From NCBI GenBank assembly GCA_965206025.1, contig CBDBIU010000005.1, positions 1,302,001 through 1,366,000 of the forward strand: a stretch of DNA of 64,000 bases. The letters are read 5' to 3'. The notes below the pieces were generated by a model, which saw only the letters and a list, made by a program, of their open reading frames with translations, did no database searches and was not told the DNA's origin. The position numbers and the translations under genes were made by a program. Numbering within the stretch: position 1 is the stretch's first letter; each line of letters opens with the position of its first letter. Of this stretch, positions 1 to 8,611 are shown piece by piece. The stretch comes from G963668345 sp965206025. Its GTDB lineage: Bacteria > Acidobacteriota > Terriglobia > Bryobacterales > UBA6623.

Positions 1-16
1 CGTAAGACTCCCTGAA

Positions 17-2332
17 TTGGCGGAGCGCCTCGGCTTGGCTTCTCAGAAGTTCAGGGTTGATCGCATCCTGAAGGGTGGCATGGGCGAGTGCATCTGCATC
101 GTCCAGGGTGAAGCTTCGTTTGCTCTGAAGGTGATCCAACGCGACATCGTTGAAGATTCTGATGCCTGGAATCGGTACCTTCGTGAAGCGCGCCTCTGGA
201 CGACGCTGTCGGCCTGTGAAGGCATTGTGGAGGCATTTTGCATCATTCGGGTCAATGAACTCCCGGTTGTGTGTTCACGCTGGATGCAGGGCGGCAATCT
301 CAGAAGGCACATCAGAAACCGGTCCCCAGAGTTCTTTTTCTCGGTCATGGCGCGTATCGTCGGAACCCTGGCCTGGGCGCACCAACAGCACAAGGTTATT
401 CACCGAGATCTTAAGCCGGACAATATCCTGCTTGATGAAGCCAGTCGGGCATTCGTGTCGGACTGGGGCTTGGCCCGACCTTTGACCGTTGCGACGCCAA
501 AAGCCAGAGAGCCCGTGTCGACCGTCGTTCGTGGCAGCACCCATGCAGCACTGACAGCAGCGGGGAGTTTCCTGGGCACCGTCTTCTACGCCTCTCCGGA
601 GCAGCTTCTGGGAGACGCTGACCTTGATCACAGAACGGATATCTATAGCCTTGGTTGCCTCATGTATGAATGGGAAGTAGGCAATTGCCCATTCACTGGC
701 ACCACGGCGGAAGAGATCCGATTGAAGCACTTGCTCGAAGCACCGGCGCCGCTCGGAAGCTTTTTCAAAAAGACTACGTTTGGGGCGGAGGGGTTGATAC
801 GCGAGTGCCTGGAGAAAGATCCCACGAAGAGACCACCTGACTACGCTTCGCTAGACCTTGCGCTGGAGGAAGCGGCAAAGAAAAGAAACATCCGTTATCG
901 GAAATTTCTCCCAGGCGTCCGATATGCAATGCCTATGGTGGGTGCAAGGACGTACGGTGACTACCTTAAGTCGGACAAGGGCACAGGGAACGCTACGGGA
1001 ACTCGCCGCGTCGTCGAAGGATCCGAGATCAAGCAGTTTATGCGGGAAGCGGACGCTCTCTTAGCGGTGGGGGATTACAAGAAAGCGGAGGAAATTTTAG
1101 GCAGTCTGTTCGTACCAGAGATGGTGACGGCTGTCCCAGACTACCCTTACAATCAGGCCGTCGCCATCGCATATGCGCTCTGTTTGGTCAAATTTGGCCG
1201 GGCCGATGAGGCAATTAAGGTGTTGGAATGCCTCTCAGCAGCAAAAGAAAAACCTGCCGAGTACTTCGTCAACCTCTCACTTGCTCTGATCGGGAAATCC
1301 GACCACCGTGCCTCCGTGAGTACCGCCCTCGACGGATTGCGGCTGTACCCAGATGATCAAGATCTTATCGGCAACCTCCTCGTGGCACAGACTGCGATAG
1401 GAGAGTTTGAGGCGGCGGCTGAAACCGCGAAAATCAGACTGACGCACAAGCGGGATGTCCACTCGTTACAAGAAGTAGGGACGCTGCACTACAAGTACGC
1501 TGACAGCATCCTTGAACTCAACTGGCCGCTGGCCGTCAAGAACCTGAAGCTCGCCGCGGGCCTTCTTGGTGAGGCCAAGGAGCTGAATCCGCGATATCTT
1601 CCGGCACGGCTTCAATTGACGATCGCGCTGGAGGCGATGACAGCCTACGTTCAGTGCTCGGCAGAGATCAACGCTATGTACGATATGCCGCTACATGACT
1701 CCGATCGGTTTTTTCTAGCCCACCTAATGGCTCGCTGTCTCGACCGAGTCAATGACCACAAGAGCTGCTTGAAGTTCTGTAATGATTGGCTCAAGCGAAT
1801 TTCTGAGGTTCAGGAAACAAATCCGGTGTCGCAATATAACATCGTCAGGCTCGAACGGGTTCGAGCGGCCACGATAGCAGATGGGTTCTGTATCGGTCAG
1901 ATGACGACGGACGGGAAACGCGTGATTGTACCGGAGGTTCCAGAATTTTTTACCCAGATCGTTCGCGATGAAGAGAGGAGAGAACCCGGCGACTTCTGCT
2001 ACTTGGCGCGATTCCGTGAGTGGACGGAGAAACACGAAGAGGCGGAAGCCGTACTTGCCCAGGCTCAATCGCTTTATCCAGAGTATTGGGAGATTCCGTT
2101 TCAGCGAGCCGCTTTTCGGTGTCGAGCAGGAGATTACAGCGGCGCTATCGATTCCGCTGAGCATGCCACACAACTAGCGCCGTGGAAGACCCCGACATGG
2201 CACCTTCTAGGCATGGTCCATGATGGTCTCGGAAGATCGGGTCAGGCAGAAATCGCCAAGGATCGTGCCAAAGAGGTCCAGCAGGCTCGAGAGCAGCTAG
2301 CTGACGAAATTGCTACCGCCTTCCCCGTTTAA
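17..2332 (+). CDS. Hanks-type Ser/Thr protein kinase with C-terminal TPR-like repeats
   Basis: This 771-residue protein has an N-terminal eukaryotic-like kinase domain, expected to phosphorylate Ser/Thr on partner proteins in the cytoplasm. Visible motifs are a glycine-rich loop (GGMGE, residues 20-24), the ATP-binding Lys38 in ALKVI, the catalytic loop HRDLKPDN from residue 129, a DWG triplet at about 149 where DFG is usual, and SPEQL near 193 in place of APE. Residues about 345-760 are helical and repeat-like (TPR), suited to partner binding. No membrane segment is visible. The start used is TTG, but the frame stays open to the window edge, so the true start may lie upstream. Kinase-TPR proteins occur in signalling and in phage defence; the substrate cannot be read here. 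Confidence 0.9.
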   Translation: MAERLGLASQKFRVDRILKGGMGECICIVQGEASFALKVIQRDIVEDSDAWNRYLREARLWTTLSACEGIVEAFCIIRVNELPVVCSRWMQGGNLRRHIRNRSPEFFFSVMARIVGTLAWAHQQHKVIHRDLKPDNILLDEASRAFVSDWGLARPLTVATPKAREPVSTVVRGSTHAALTAAGSFLGTVFYASPEQLLGDADLDHRTDIYSLGCLMYEWEVGNCPFTGTTAEEIRLKHLLEAPAPLGSFFKKTTFGAEGLIRECLEKDPTKRPPDYASLDLALEEAAKKRNIRYRKFLPGVRYAMPMVGARTYGDYLKSDKGTGNATGTRRVVEGSEIKQFMREADALLAVGDYKKAEEILGSLFVPEMVTAVPDYPYNQAVAIAYALCLVKFGRADEAIKVLECLSAAKEKPAEYFVNLSLALIGKSDHRASVSTALDGLRLYPDDQDLIGNLLVAQTAIGEFEAAAETAKIRLTHKRDVHSLQEVGTLHYKYADSILELNWPLAVKNLKLAAGLLGEAKELNPRYLPARLQLTIALEAMTAYVQCSAEINAMYDMPLHDSDRFFLAHLMARCLDRVNDHKSCLKFCNDWLKRISEVQETNPVSQYNIVRLERVRAATIADGFCIGQMTTDGKRVIVPEVPEFFTQIVRDEERREPGDFCYLARFREWTEKHEEAEAVLAQAQSLYPEYWEIPFQRAAFRCRAGDYSGAIDSAEHATQLAPWKTPTWHLLGMVHDGLGRSGQAEIAKDRAKEVQQAREQLADEIATAFPV

Positions 2333-2639
2333 CTGCTGAGTTGGCCCGAAGCCCAAGCCGCCCGCACCATCGGCCGTGACCGAACGAATACGGCGAGAGC
2401 CACGGCTGCTGTCTGGTCGCGAGCCGGCGTGGGGGAGCGTGGTGCGTTGCCGTCGTCGGTCGCAAGGGTTTCGTCCGCGGTCGCCCGCACGATCGGGTGA
2501 TTACCTTCGCCGCCAACGGCCGTTTGCGGTTGCCTTCCTGCCAAGGAAAATTTGCTGGGAGCGCGCTAACACCCCCCCTCCCCGGTGCCGCACGAAGGCC
2601 GATTTAGGGGGGAGCGCTCCCGGTACACGGTGCAATCCC
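2333..2639. other. gene-free stretch after the kinase
   Basis: No convincing gene, RNA or repeat was found here. The sequence is GC-rich and reads open in several frames, but no frame resembles a known protein. Confidence 0.4.
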
Positions 2640-2752
2640 ATGGATCGACACCGCGGGGATGCCCACGACGCCGAGAGGGTCTTTGCACGCAAGGCGTTAC
2701 CCGCAGTGGGCCGTGTGATCCGAGCTGTGATCGGTGACCGTTGGCGCGATCA
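2640..2752 (+). pseudogene. 5' part of an XRE regulator gene interrupted by a mini-Tn3
   Basis: The frame beginning at ATG 2640 runs to the GATCA target duplication at 2748-2752. If the mobile element (2753-4229) and one GATCA copy are removed, this frame continues without a stop into the XRE helix-turn-helix coding sequence at 4230-4475. The join gives residues GDRWRDHAKSVGGES across the insertion point. The duplication is seen directly. That both halves formed one gene is an inference, because the 5' half has no recognisable domain and a shared frame has a one-in-three chance of occurring randomly. Confidence 0.45.
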
Positions 2753-2753
2753 A

Positions 2754-2791
2754 GGGTAGCGCCCACATTGGTGTTGAAATACAACATAGGG
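2754..2791 (+). repeat. Tn3-family 38-bp terminal inverted repeat, left end of element 1
   Basis: The repeat begins GGGTAGCGCCCA and ends with the GTTGAAATACAAC palindrome followed by ATAGG. The same pattern recurs at 15111-15148, inverted at 16029-16066, and truncated at 20378-20411. Confidence 0.85.
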
Positions 2792-2809
2792 GCGGTCCGA
2801 GCCTTGTAG

Positions 2810-3433
2810 TCAGCCCGGAGCGATCTTGCGGGTCTGGATGAAGTGGTAGAGGGCGGAGCGGGAGACGTCCAGTATCTTGGCGATGGAGGCCTTGGAGACA
2901 TCCTTGCCCAACAGCGCCCGGATGTCTTGCTCCTTGCCGTCGAGCCTGGATGTTCCCAAGGCCCCCTTGGGCCGGCCGAGCAGTTTCCCCTTGGCTTTGG
3001 CAGCGGCGAGTCCTTCCTTGGTCCGTTCTGAGATCAGGTCCCGCTCGACCTCGGCAAACAATCCGAACAGGGCGATCATGACCTTGGTCCGCAGGTCCTG
3101 CTTGCCGTCGAACTCGATGGCCTCCTTGATGGCGATGAAGCGGATCTTGCGCTGGACCAGGGTCTCCACGATCTGGATCACCTGAGAGAGGCTGCGGCCG
3201 AGCCGCGACAACTCGCTGACCAGCAGCCGGTCGCCGGGCTCGAGCGTCCCCAACATTTCGTCGATGCGGCGCTCGAGCGGACTGTGGCGCGACGAGATGC
3301 GGGACTCGATGAATTGGTCGATCGGGAAGCGGCGTTTCTGGCTGAACTCGAGGATCGCCAGCTTCTGGTTGGCGAGGTCCTGCGAACGAGTGGAGACGCG
3401 GAGGTAAGCGACGGTTTTCAAGGCGGCGTCCAA
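2810..3433 (-). CDS. tnpR: serine recombinase (Tn3-type resolvase), copy 1
   Basis: This 207-residue small serine recombinase would resolve transposition cointegrates at the adjacent res site. The N-terminal domain begins with KTVAYLRVSTRSQD, which contains the nucleophilic serine, followed by the conserved SRLGRS and EVERDLISERTKEGL segments. The last ~45 residues form a helix-turn-helix (SKASIAKILDVSRSALYHF). A second copy at 15336-16010 differs at only a few residues and lies in the opposite orientation. The start used is a TTG shared by both copies. The gene is read away from the res region and transposase remnant, the usual divergent tnpR/tnpA arrangement. Confidence 0.92.
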   Translation of the reverse strand: MDAALKTVAYLRVSTRSQDLANQKLAILEFSQKRRFPIDQFIESRISSRHSPLERRIDEMLGTLEPGDRLLVSELSRLGRSLSQVIQIVETLVQRKIRFIAIKEAIEFDGKQDLRTKVMIALFGLFAEVERDLISERTKEGLAAAKAKGKLLGRPKGALGTSRLDGKEQDIRALLGKDVSKASIAKILDVSRSALYHFIQTRKIAPG

Positions 3434-3600
3434 GAAAAGGTCAAATGGGGCTTATTTCGGAGTGTTAAAGACTATAGTATCCAGAACATTGTATAGTCAA
3501 CTAACGTCGATCAAGACGGACATTATTATAGACACCTGGCCATGATCTTCCCGTCTCGAAGCCAATTGGCAAGCAAGCAGATCACACGGACGGGGCGAGC
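3434..3600. other. putative res recombination region of transposon copy 1
   Basis: The sequence upstream of this resolvase resembles, with many substitutions, the 130 bp upstream of resolvase copy 2, including the TAGTCAACTA-containing stretch next to the gene. Position between tnpR and tnpA remnants is typical of res sites. Individual resolvase subsites were not resolved. Confidence 0.5.
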
Positions 3601-3644
3601 GGAGGCTGTCACCAAGGAAGGCCTGGCCGCAACCCTGCTCTCAG

Positions 3645-3719
3645 GACGTCAGCCCGATCAAATGGGACAACGTCATTCTCTACGGCCAGTACGTCCTCGA
3701 TCGTGCCCGGGTCCGCTAA
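3645..3719 (+). pseudogene. C-terminal remnant of Tn3-family transposase (plus strand)
   Basis: Twenty-four codons followed by TAA encode a segment with WDNVILYGQYVLDR, like the last residues of Tn3-family transposases. A matching remnant (ILYGQYVLDRALVR) lies in the second element at 15157-15207. The terminal repeat that should follow is cut after its innermost eight bases, near 3736. Confidence 0.6.
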
Positions 3720-3730
3720 GGAACGGGTCC

Positions 3731-4120
3731 TTATGTATAGATGATAGCTGCGAGGATGAGAAGCAGGCAGCTCGCCGCGCCGGTTTGGCGTTCGAAGTCG
3801 CGCTGATCCAGTCGGCCCAGTCGGCCGTAGTGGACGCACCGGGCGAGGGCGTGTAGCTGTTCTCCCTTGAGGAGCCCGCGCCGCGCATAGAGATCTAGAT
3901 CTCGGGGATTCGCATTCAGCTCCGTTGCCACATAACCCACGAGGTCCTCGAGGATCTCGAAAGGTTGCTGGCCCGGCGCCCGCCCCGTGAGCCGGATGAA
4001 GGCGATCTGGTACGCCAGGCCAAGTTGGTTGTGAGATCGTCGTGCCGTGCGTACGAGCCCGAGATCCTCGGGGCGCAGCCGGGCCTTCTCGGCGATGAAC
4101 TCGCGTGAATACTGGTCCAT
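3731..4120 (-). pseudogene. Tn3-family transposase with large internal deletion
   Basis: The 129-residue frame begins 70 bp inside the right terminal repeat. Its first ~95 residues match the Tn3 transposase N-terminal domain (DUF4158), including HNQLGLAYQIAFIRLTG and FEILEDLVGYVATEL. It then jumps to a segment typical of the far C-terminal part (GRLDQRDFERQTGAASCLLL). The catalytic core of a roughly 1000-residue transposase is missing, so the gene cannot be active. Confidence 0.7.
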
Positions 4121-4190
4121 CTTGGAAACTCAAGCTCGTCTTCGTACCGGTCGATACCTGCACCGATCCAGCAAGCACCGACTCGAAACC

Positions 4191-4228
4191 TCTTAGCGTA
4201 TAAATTCACACGATTCTGGGCGCTACCC
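4191..4228 (-). repeat. Tn3-family 38-bp terminal inverted repeat, right end of element 1
   Basis: Read on the minus strand it begins GGGTAGCGCCCAGAATCG and ends in ACGCTAAGA, the usual Tn3-family inner end. It shares the outer 12 bases with the left end but differs inside, supporting a hybrid origin. GATCA follows one base outside it. Confidence 0.85.
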
Positions 4229-4229
4229 T

Positions 4230-4475
4230 GATCACGCCAAGTCCGTGGGTGGAGAGTCTTTTCCTATCGAGGTGGCGGATCGCCTTCTGGCGGGGGAGAA
4301 AGCCGTCAGGGTGTACCGTGAGCATCGTGGCATGACCCAGAAGCAACTGGCCAGTTCCGTTGGCATCAACGCGCTCTACCTGTCGCAGATCGAGAGGGGC
4401 CGACGCACCGGCTCGGCCCGTACCTTGTCGGCCCTCGCCGAGGCGCTCGGCGTCGATGTGGACGACTTGATCTGA
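4230..4475 (+). pseudogene. 3' part of the interrupted XRE-family regulator
   Basis: The frame encodes about 80 residues ending in a clear XRE helix-turn-helix domain, with MTQKQLASSVGINALYLSQ followed by IERGRRTG. The pattern LLAGEKAVRVYREHRG before the HTH is typical of short antitoxin-like regulators. The mini-Tn3 inserted just upstream. A GTG at 4245 could start a 76-residue protein, so a shortened DNA-binding protein might still be made. The partner gene it once regulated is not evident. Confidence 0.6.
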
Positions 4476-4514
4476 GAGGAGCAAGCAGCGAACCCTTGAC
4501 GGAGAGGACCTATC

Positions 4515-4747
4515 TGGTGCTGTCCGATAAAGGCCAGCCAGGGCGCGGGTGGCTCGCCTTGAGTCGGTAGGGCGAGGTCTGGGTAGCGCAGGTAGCACAA
4601 CTGCACGGCGAAGCCGAGCCGGTTGTGATTGCCGCGTCGTTGCCGGATCGACGCCAAGTCGATTTCGGAGAAAGTGTAGTGACGGATCAGCTCATCGTCG
4701 GTGGTCGCCGAACTACCCACAAAACACAGGTCAGCTATCATGTCCAC
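4515..4747 (-). pseudogene. N-terminal fragment of a second Tn3-family transposase
   Basis: On the minus strand a short frame carries DDELIRHYTFSEIDLASIRQ and NRLGFAVQLCYLRYP, hallmarks of the Tn3 transposase N-terminal domain. The similarity stops abruptly near 4515, and no matching terminal repeat was found. It belongs to a different transposase lineage from the fragment at 3731-4120 and lies directly upstream of the restriction-modification operon. Confidence 0.65.
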
Positions 4748-4888
4748 CCACCACTACCTATGGCAGGAATGGGCGAACAGTGTGTGTCTTTGGCGCAATT
4801 TGGTTAATATGCAGCAGTCCCCGTGGTACATGTACCGACCACTGTGGCCCGGCGCTTGGGCTTCGAAGAAAAGAGGGCTGAAACCGGC

Positions 4889-6580
4889 ATGACGAACAAT
4901 GACGTAACCACCACCGACTTGGCCGACGCCGAAATCCTCTGGAAGTCGGCCGACGCCCTGCGCGGTCAGATCGACGCTGCCGAGTACAAGCACGTCGTCC
5001 TCGGCCTGCTCTTCCTGAAGTACATTTCAGACTCCTTTGAGACGCGACGCGGCGAGCTCAAGGGGGAACTGGAAGCCGACGGCATCAGCGGGTCTCAGAT
5101 CGAAAGCCTGCTAGAGAACCGCGACGAGTACACTGCCGAGCGGGTCTTCTGGGTGCCGCCCGAGGCACGCTGGACCAACCTCCAGAACCAGGCCGCGCGG
5201 CCCGACATCGCTAAGCTGATCGACGACGCCATCCTCGCCGTCGAGCGCGACAACACGAACCTCAAGAGCAAGCTGCCGCGCGACTACGCCCGTCGCGGCA
5301 TCGCGCCGGAGAAGATGAAGGGGCTGATCGACCTGATCGCCGGCATCGGCTTCAAGGGCGACCGCGCCAAGGCACGCGACACCCTTGGCCGCGTCTACGA
5401 GTACTTCCTCGGCAAGTTCGCCCAGGCCGAGGGCAAGCTCGGTGGTGAGTTCTTTACGCCGCGCTGCATCGTGCGACTCCTGGTCGAGATGATCGAACCC
5501 TACGAGGGCCGCGTCTACGACCCCTGCTGCGGCTCGGCGGGCATGTTCGTGCAGTCAGAACGCTTCGTCGAGGCCCACGGTGGACAGAAGACCGACATTT
5601 CGATCTTCGGCCAGGAGTCCAACCCCACCACCTGGCGGCTGGCGCACATGAACCTCGCCATCCGGGGCATCGAGGCCAATCTCGGCTCACAGCCCGCCGA
5701 CAGCTTCCTGCGTAACCTCCATCCGGACCTCAAGGCGGACTACATCCTCGCCAATCCGCCGTTCAACATCTCGGACTGGTCGGGCAAACTGCTGGCCGAC
5801 GACGTGCGCTGGCGCTACGGCACGCCGCCCGTCGGCAACGCCAACTATGCCTGGATCCAGCACTTCATCCACCACCTGGCGCCGCCCAACGGCCACGGCG
5901 GCGGAGTTGCCGGCTTCGTCATGGCCAACGGTTCGCTCTCCACCGGCTCCGGCGGTGAGGGCGAAATCCGCCAGCGCATCGTCGAGGCCGATCAGGTGGA
6001 TTGCATCGTCGCGCTGCCAGCGCAGCTCTTCCTCACCACCGGCATCCCCGCCTGCCTCTGGTTCCTCACCCGCGACAAGACCGGCAGGAACCTCAAGCAA
6101 GGCGGGCGTGACCGCGAGGGCGAGACGCTCTTCATCGACGCCCGAAAGCTCGGCACGATGCTGACCCGTACCCTCCGCGTGCTCACCGGCGGCGACGACG
6201 GCGAAAGCATGCTGGCCGACGGGATGGGCGACCCTAACTTCGACTCCGACCTTGGCCGCATCGTCTACGCCTTCCGCCAGTGGCGCGGCGAGCCGGCGCC
6301 CGACTGGTGGGATGAGGTACAGCACGGTGCCTGGGCCTACCGCGACATCTCCGGCTTCTGCAAGGTGAAGACGCTTGAGGGGATCAAGAAGCACGGCTTC
6401 GTGCTCACGCCCGGCCGCTACGTCGGTGCAGAGGAGCCGGAAGACGACGGCGAACCCTTCGCCGAGAAGTATCCCCGACTGCTTGCGGAGTTAGAGGAGC
6501 ACTTTGCCGATGAGGAGCGGTTGATGGGGGTGGTGCGGAAACGCCTGACTGGCGTTGAAGCTGATGAGGGTGGCGCATGA
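4889..6580 (+). CDS. hsdM: type I restriction-modification DNA methyltransferase subunit
   Basis: This 563-residue protein is the adenine N6-methyltransferase (M) subunit, which uses S-adenosylmethionine and works with HsdS and HsdR. It shows the helical N-terminal domain (VLGLLFLKYISDSF), AdoMet motif I (DPCCGSAGMF from residue 211) and catalytic motif IV (NPPF from residue 289). ATG 4889 is chosen over an upstream GTG at 4823 because family homology starts there. The stop overlaps hsdS by four bases (ATGA), showing translational coupling. The length is slightly above the family's usual ~500 residues. It heads the operon hsdM-hsdS-abi-hsdR. Confidence 0.95.
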   Translation: MTNNDVTTTDLADAEILWKSADALRGQIDAAEYKHVVLGLLFLKYISDSFETRRGELKGELEADGISGSQIESLLENRDEYTAERVFWVPPEARWTNLQNQAARPDIAKLIDDAILAVERDNTNLKSKLPRDYARRGIAPEKMKGLIDLIAGIGFKGDRAKARDTLGRVYEYFLGKFAQAEGKLGGEFFTPRCIVRLLVEMIEPYEGRVYDPCCGSAGMFVQSERFVEAHGGQKTDISIFGQESNPTTWRLAHMNLAIRGIEANLGSQPADSFLRNLHPDLKADYILANPPFNISDWSGKLLADDVRWRYGTPPVGNANYAWIQHFIHHLAPPNGHGGGVAGFVMANGSLSTGSGGEGEIRQRIVEADQVDCIVALPAQLFLTTGIPACLWFLTRDKTGRNLKQGGRDREGETLFIDARKLGTMLTRTLRVLTGGDDGESMLADGMGDPNFDSDLGRIVYAFRQWRGEPAPDWWDEVQHGAWAYRDISGFCKVKTLEGIKKHGFVLTPGRYVGAEEPEDDGEPFAEKYPRLLAELEEHFADEERLMGVVRKRLTGVEADEGGA

Positions 6581-7902
6581 GGCCGCCGTACTCGCGCGAC
6601 ACCTGGATCCCACACTCTACCGGTGACCTGATCGCCGAAGGCAGTCTGTCGATTGGTGACGGTTATCGCGCGAAGAATTCCGAGCTGTCTACGTCTGGGC
6701 TCCCATTTGCAAGGGCCGGCAACATTGACGGTGGCTTTCAGTTTGATGAGGCAGATCGATTCCCCGAACAGGACTTGGCCAAGGTAGGAGATAAAGTCAG
6801 TCAGCCATCAGATGTGGTGTTCACGTCGAAGGGAACGGTCGGCCGCCTCGCGTTCGTCCGCGAGACAACGCCACGCTTCGTATACGCGCCGCAGCTTTGC
6901 TTCTGGCGGGCACTAGCCACTGATGTGATCGACGCGCGTTGGCTCTACTACTGGATGTGTGGCGCCGAGTTCACGCAACAGATCTCCGGTGTCAAAGGGC
7001 AAACTGACATGGCCGACTATGTCAATCTCACGGACCAGCGCCGAATGGCGATCACGCTTCCTCCCACTTCAATTCAACGCGCCATCGCCGGTGTCCTCGG
7101 CGCGCTGGACGACAAGATCGAGCAGAACCGACGGACGGCGCGGACGCTGGAGCGTCTGGCACGTGCAATTTTCCGGGCGTGGTTCGTAGACTGCGAACCG
7201 GTGAAGGCCAAGGTCGCTGGCGCGACATCCTTCCCCTCTATGCTTAAGGCGGTCTTTGAGGCCCTGCCCACCCGCTTCGTCGATTCCGAGATCGGCCCCG
7301 TTCCGGAGGGGTGGGAGCTGAAGCCGATCGCAACGATTGCGACCTTCCTGAACGGACTGGCACTTCAGAAGTACCCGCCTCGCGGTGATGGCGAAGACTT
7401 GCGCGTGATCAAGATCGCCGAACTCCGCAAGGGTTCAGTAGAAGGTGCCGCCTGGTCGAACGGCGATGTGGCCGAGCAGTATGTGATCGGCGATGGTGAT
7501 TTGTTGTTCTCGTGGTCCGGCACCCTCGAAGCCGAGTTCTGGTTCGGCGGCAAGGGCACGCTGAATCAGCACCTGTTCAAGGTCACGTCGTCGCGCTTCC
7601 AGAGGTGGTTTTGCTTCCTTTGGATTCGGCAGCACCTACCGTGGTTCCGCGCCATCGCGTCAAGTAAGGCAACAACGATGGGGCACATCAAGCGTGGACA
7701 CCTTCAAGAAACGCTGGTCGTCGTGCCTCCGAATGAGGTTCTTCATGAAGCGAACGAAGTAATTGGCTCGATTTACGATCTCTTCGGCCAGCTGATGATC
7801 GAATCACGGAAGCTGGCGGCGATGCGCGACGTGCTCCTTCCGAAGTTGCTGTCCGGAGAAGCGCGGGTACGGGTGGATGGAGGGACCGATAGTGAGTCCT
7901 GA
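6577..7902 (+). CDS. hsdS: type I restriction-modification specificity subunit
   Basis: This 441-residue HsdS sets the target sequence for the methylase and nuclease. It has two target-recognition domains (roughly residues 1-165 and 240-390). Each is followed by a conserved helical spacer: LGALDDKIEQNRRTARTLER after the first, and MRDVLLPKLLSGEARV at the C-terminus. The two recognition domains look unlike each other, implying a bipartite asymmetric target. It overlaps hsdM by 4 bp, and the next gene starts inside its 3' end. The recognition sequence cannot be predicted by eye. Confidence 0.94.
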   Translation: MRPPYSRDTWIPHSTGDLIAEGSLSIGDGYRAKNSELSTSGLPFARAGNIDGGFQFDEADRFPEQDLAKVGDKVSQPSDVVFTSKGTVGRLAFVRETTPRFVYAPQLCFWRALATDVIDARWLYYWMCGAEFTQQISGVKGQTDMADYVNLTDQRRMAITLPPTSIQRAIAGVLGALDDKIEQNRRTARTLERLARAIFRAWFVDCEPVKAKVAGATSFPSMLKAVFEALPTRFVDSEIGPVPEGWELKPIATIATFLNGLALQKYPPRGDGEDLRVIKIAELRKGSVEGAAWSNGDVAEQYVIGDGDLLFSWSGTLEAEFWFGGKGTLNQHLFKVTSSRFQRWFCFLWIRQHLPWFRAIASSKATTMGHIKRGHLQETLVVVPPNEVLHEANEVIGSIYDLFGQLMIESRKLAAMRDVLLPKLLSGEARVRVDGGTDSES

Positions 7903-8611
7903 CCGACCCTTCGAACTCCATAGCTGTCGCCAACTCTTCGAACTGTATCCAGCTTCAACATCGTTGAGACCTGCAGTCGAGGTCATCGAACGCACAATCC
8001 AGAATGAACCCGGTATTGCATTCACACACTGCCGAGGCTTACTGGAAACCGTCTGCGTCACGATACTCGCGGACCGCGGCATCAAGATCCCGCCGAATTC
8101 CAAGCCGAACTGGCTCATGACGCAGGCAATCAAGACGTTGCAACTGACAGATCTGAACCCCGACGACAAGGAAGCTGACCATGGCGTTGCCAGTATCCTG
8201 CGGGGACTGAACTCACTGGTTGACGGTGTCGTGGCCTTGCGCAAGAGCCAAGGTGTCGGGCCACATGGTCGGGACGCGCTGGAACATGTGCTTTCCGTTG
8301 ATTATGCAATGCTGACCGCAACAGCGGTCGATGCAGCTGTCGGGCTTGTGTTCCGGCTACATCGAGAGCAAATCGGCCGCGATCCGATCAACTACTTGAG
8401 ATTCGGAGTTCACGAAGATTTCGACAGCTTTCTTGACGCCAAGTACTCAGACATCGAGATCGAAGAGGTTCCGATCAGTGCGAGTCAGGCGCTTCATCAC
8501 CAGGATCGCTTGGCCTATCGCAAGAGCCTTGTGGAGTTCAGAAACCGATCCGAAGCGGAGAACGAGGAGATAGCGGAAGGCGAGAGCTTGTCGGAGGACT
8601 CCGGTGGATGA
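7892..8611 (+). CDS. abortive-infection-family protein inside the hsd operon
   Basis: The product (239 residues from GTG 7892) sits between hsdS and hsdR and overlaps both. The middle section, with LVDGVVALRKSQGVGPHGRD followed by a small Ala-rich helix, resembles the Abi_C domain (PF14355) of abortive infection proteins. The acidic tail ends in EEIAEGESLSEDSGG. GTG 7892 is preferred over ATG 7877 because GGAGGG lies seven bases before it. The position suggests co-expression with the restriction enzyme, perhaps as a back-up suicide response. No catalytic residues are recognisable. Confidence 0.75.
   Translation: MSPDRPFELHSCRQLFELYPASTSLRPAVEVIERTIQNEPGIAFTHCRGLLETVCVTILADRGIKIPPNSKPNWLMTQAIKTLQLTDLNPDDKEADHGVASILRGLNSLVDGVVALRKSQGVGPHGRDALEHVLSVDYAMLTATAVDAAVGLVFRLHREQIGRDPINYLRFGVHEDFDSFLDAKYSDIEIEEVPISASQALHHQDRLAYRKSLVEFRNRSEAENEEIAEGESLSEDSGG

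Larger units (their letters stand above)
2753..4229. mobile_element. defective Tn3-family transposon with GATCA target duplication
   Basis: The element is bounded by 38-bp terminal repeats sharing GGGTAGCGCCCA (2754-2791, and 4191-4228 inverted), plus one extra matching base at each end. It is flanked on both sides by the perfect 5-bp duplication GATCA (2748-2752 and 4230-4234), as known for Tn3-family transposition. Inside are a minus-strand resolvase, its putative res region, the last codons of a plus-strand transposase, and an internally deleted minus-strand transposase. The two transposase remnants converge near 3737, where the inner end of a further terminal repeat is cut off, so this is a mosaic of two related transposons. 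It lacks a working transposase and would need one in trans. Confidence 0.85.

Noticed and set aside
4823..4888. Upstream GTG start for hsdM
   Set aside because: The 22 extra residues have no family similarity; ATG 4889 begins the conserved N-terminus.
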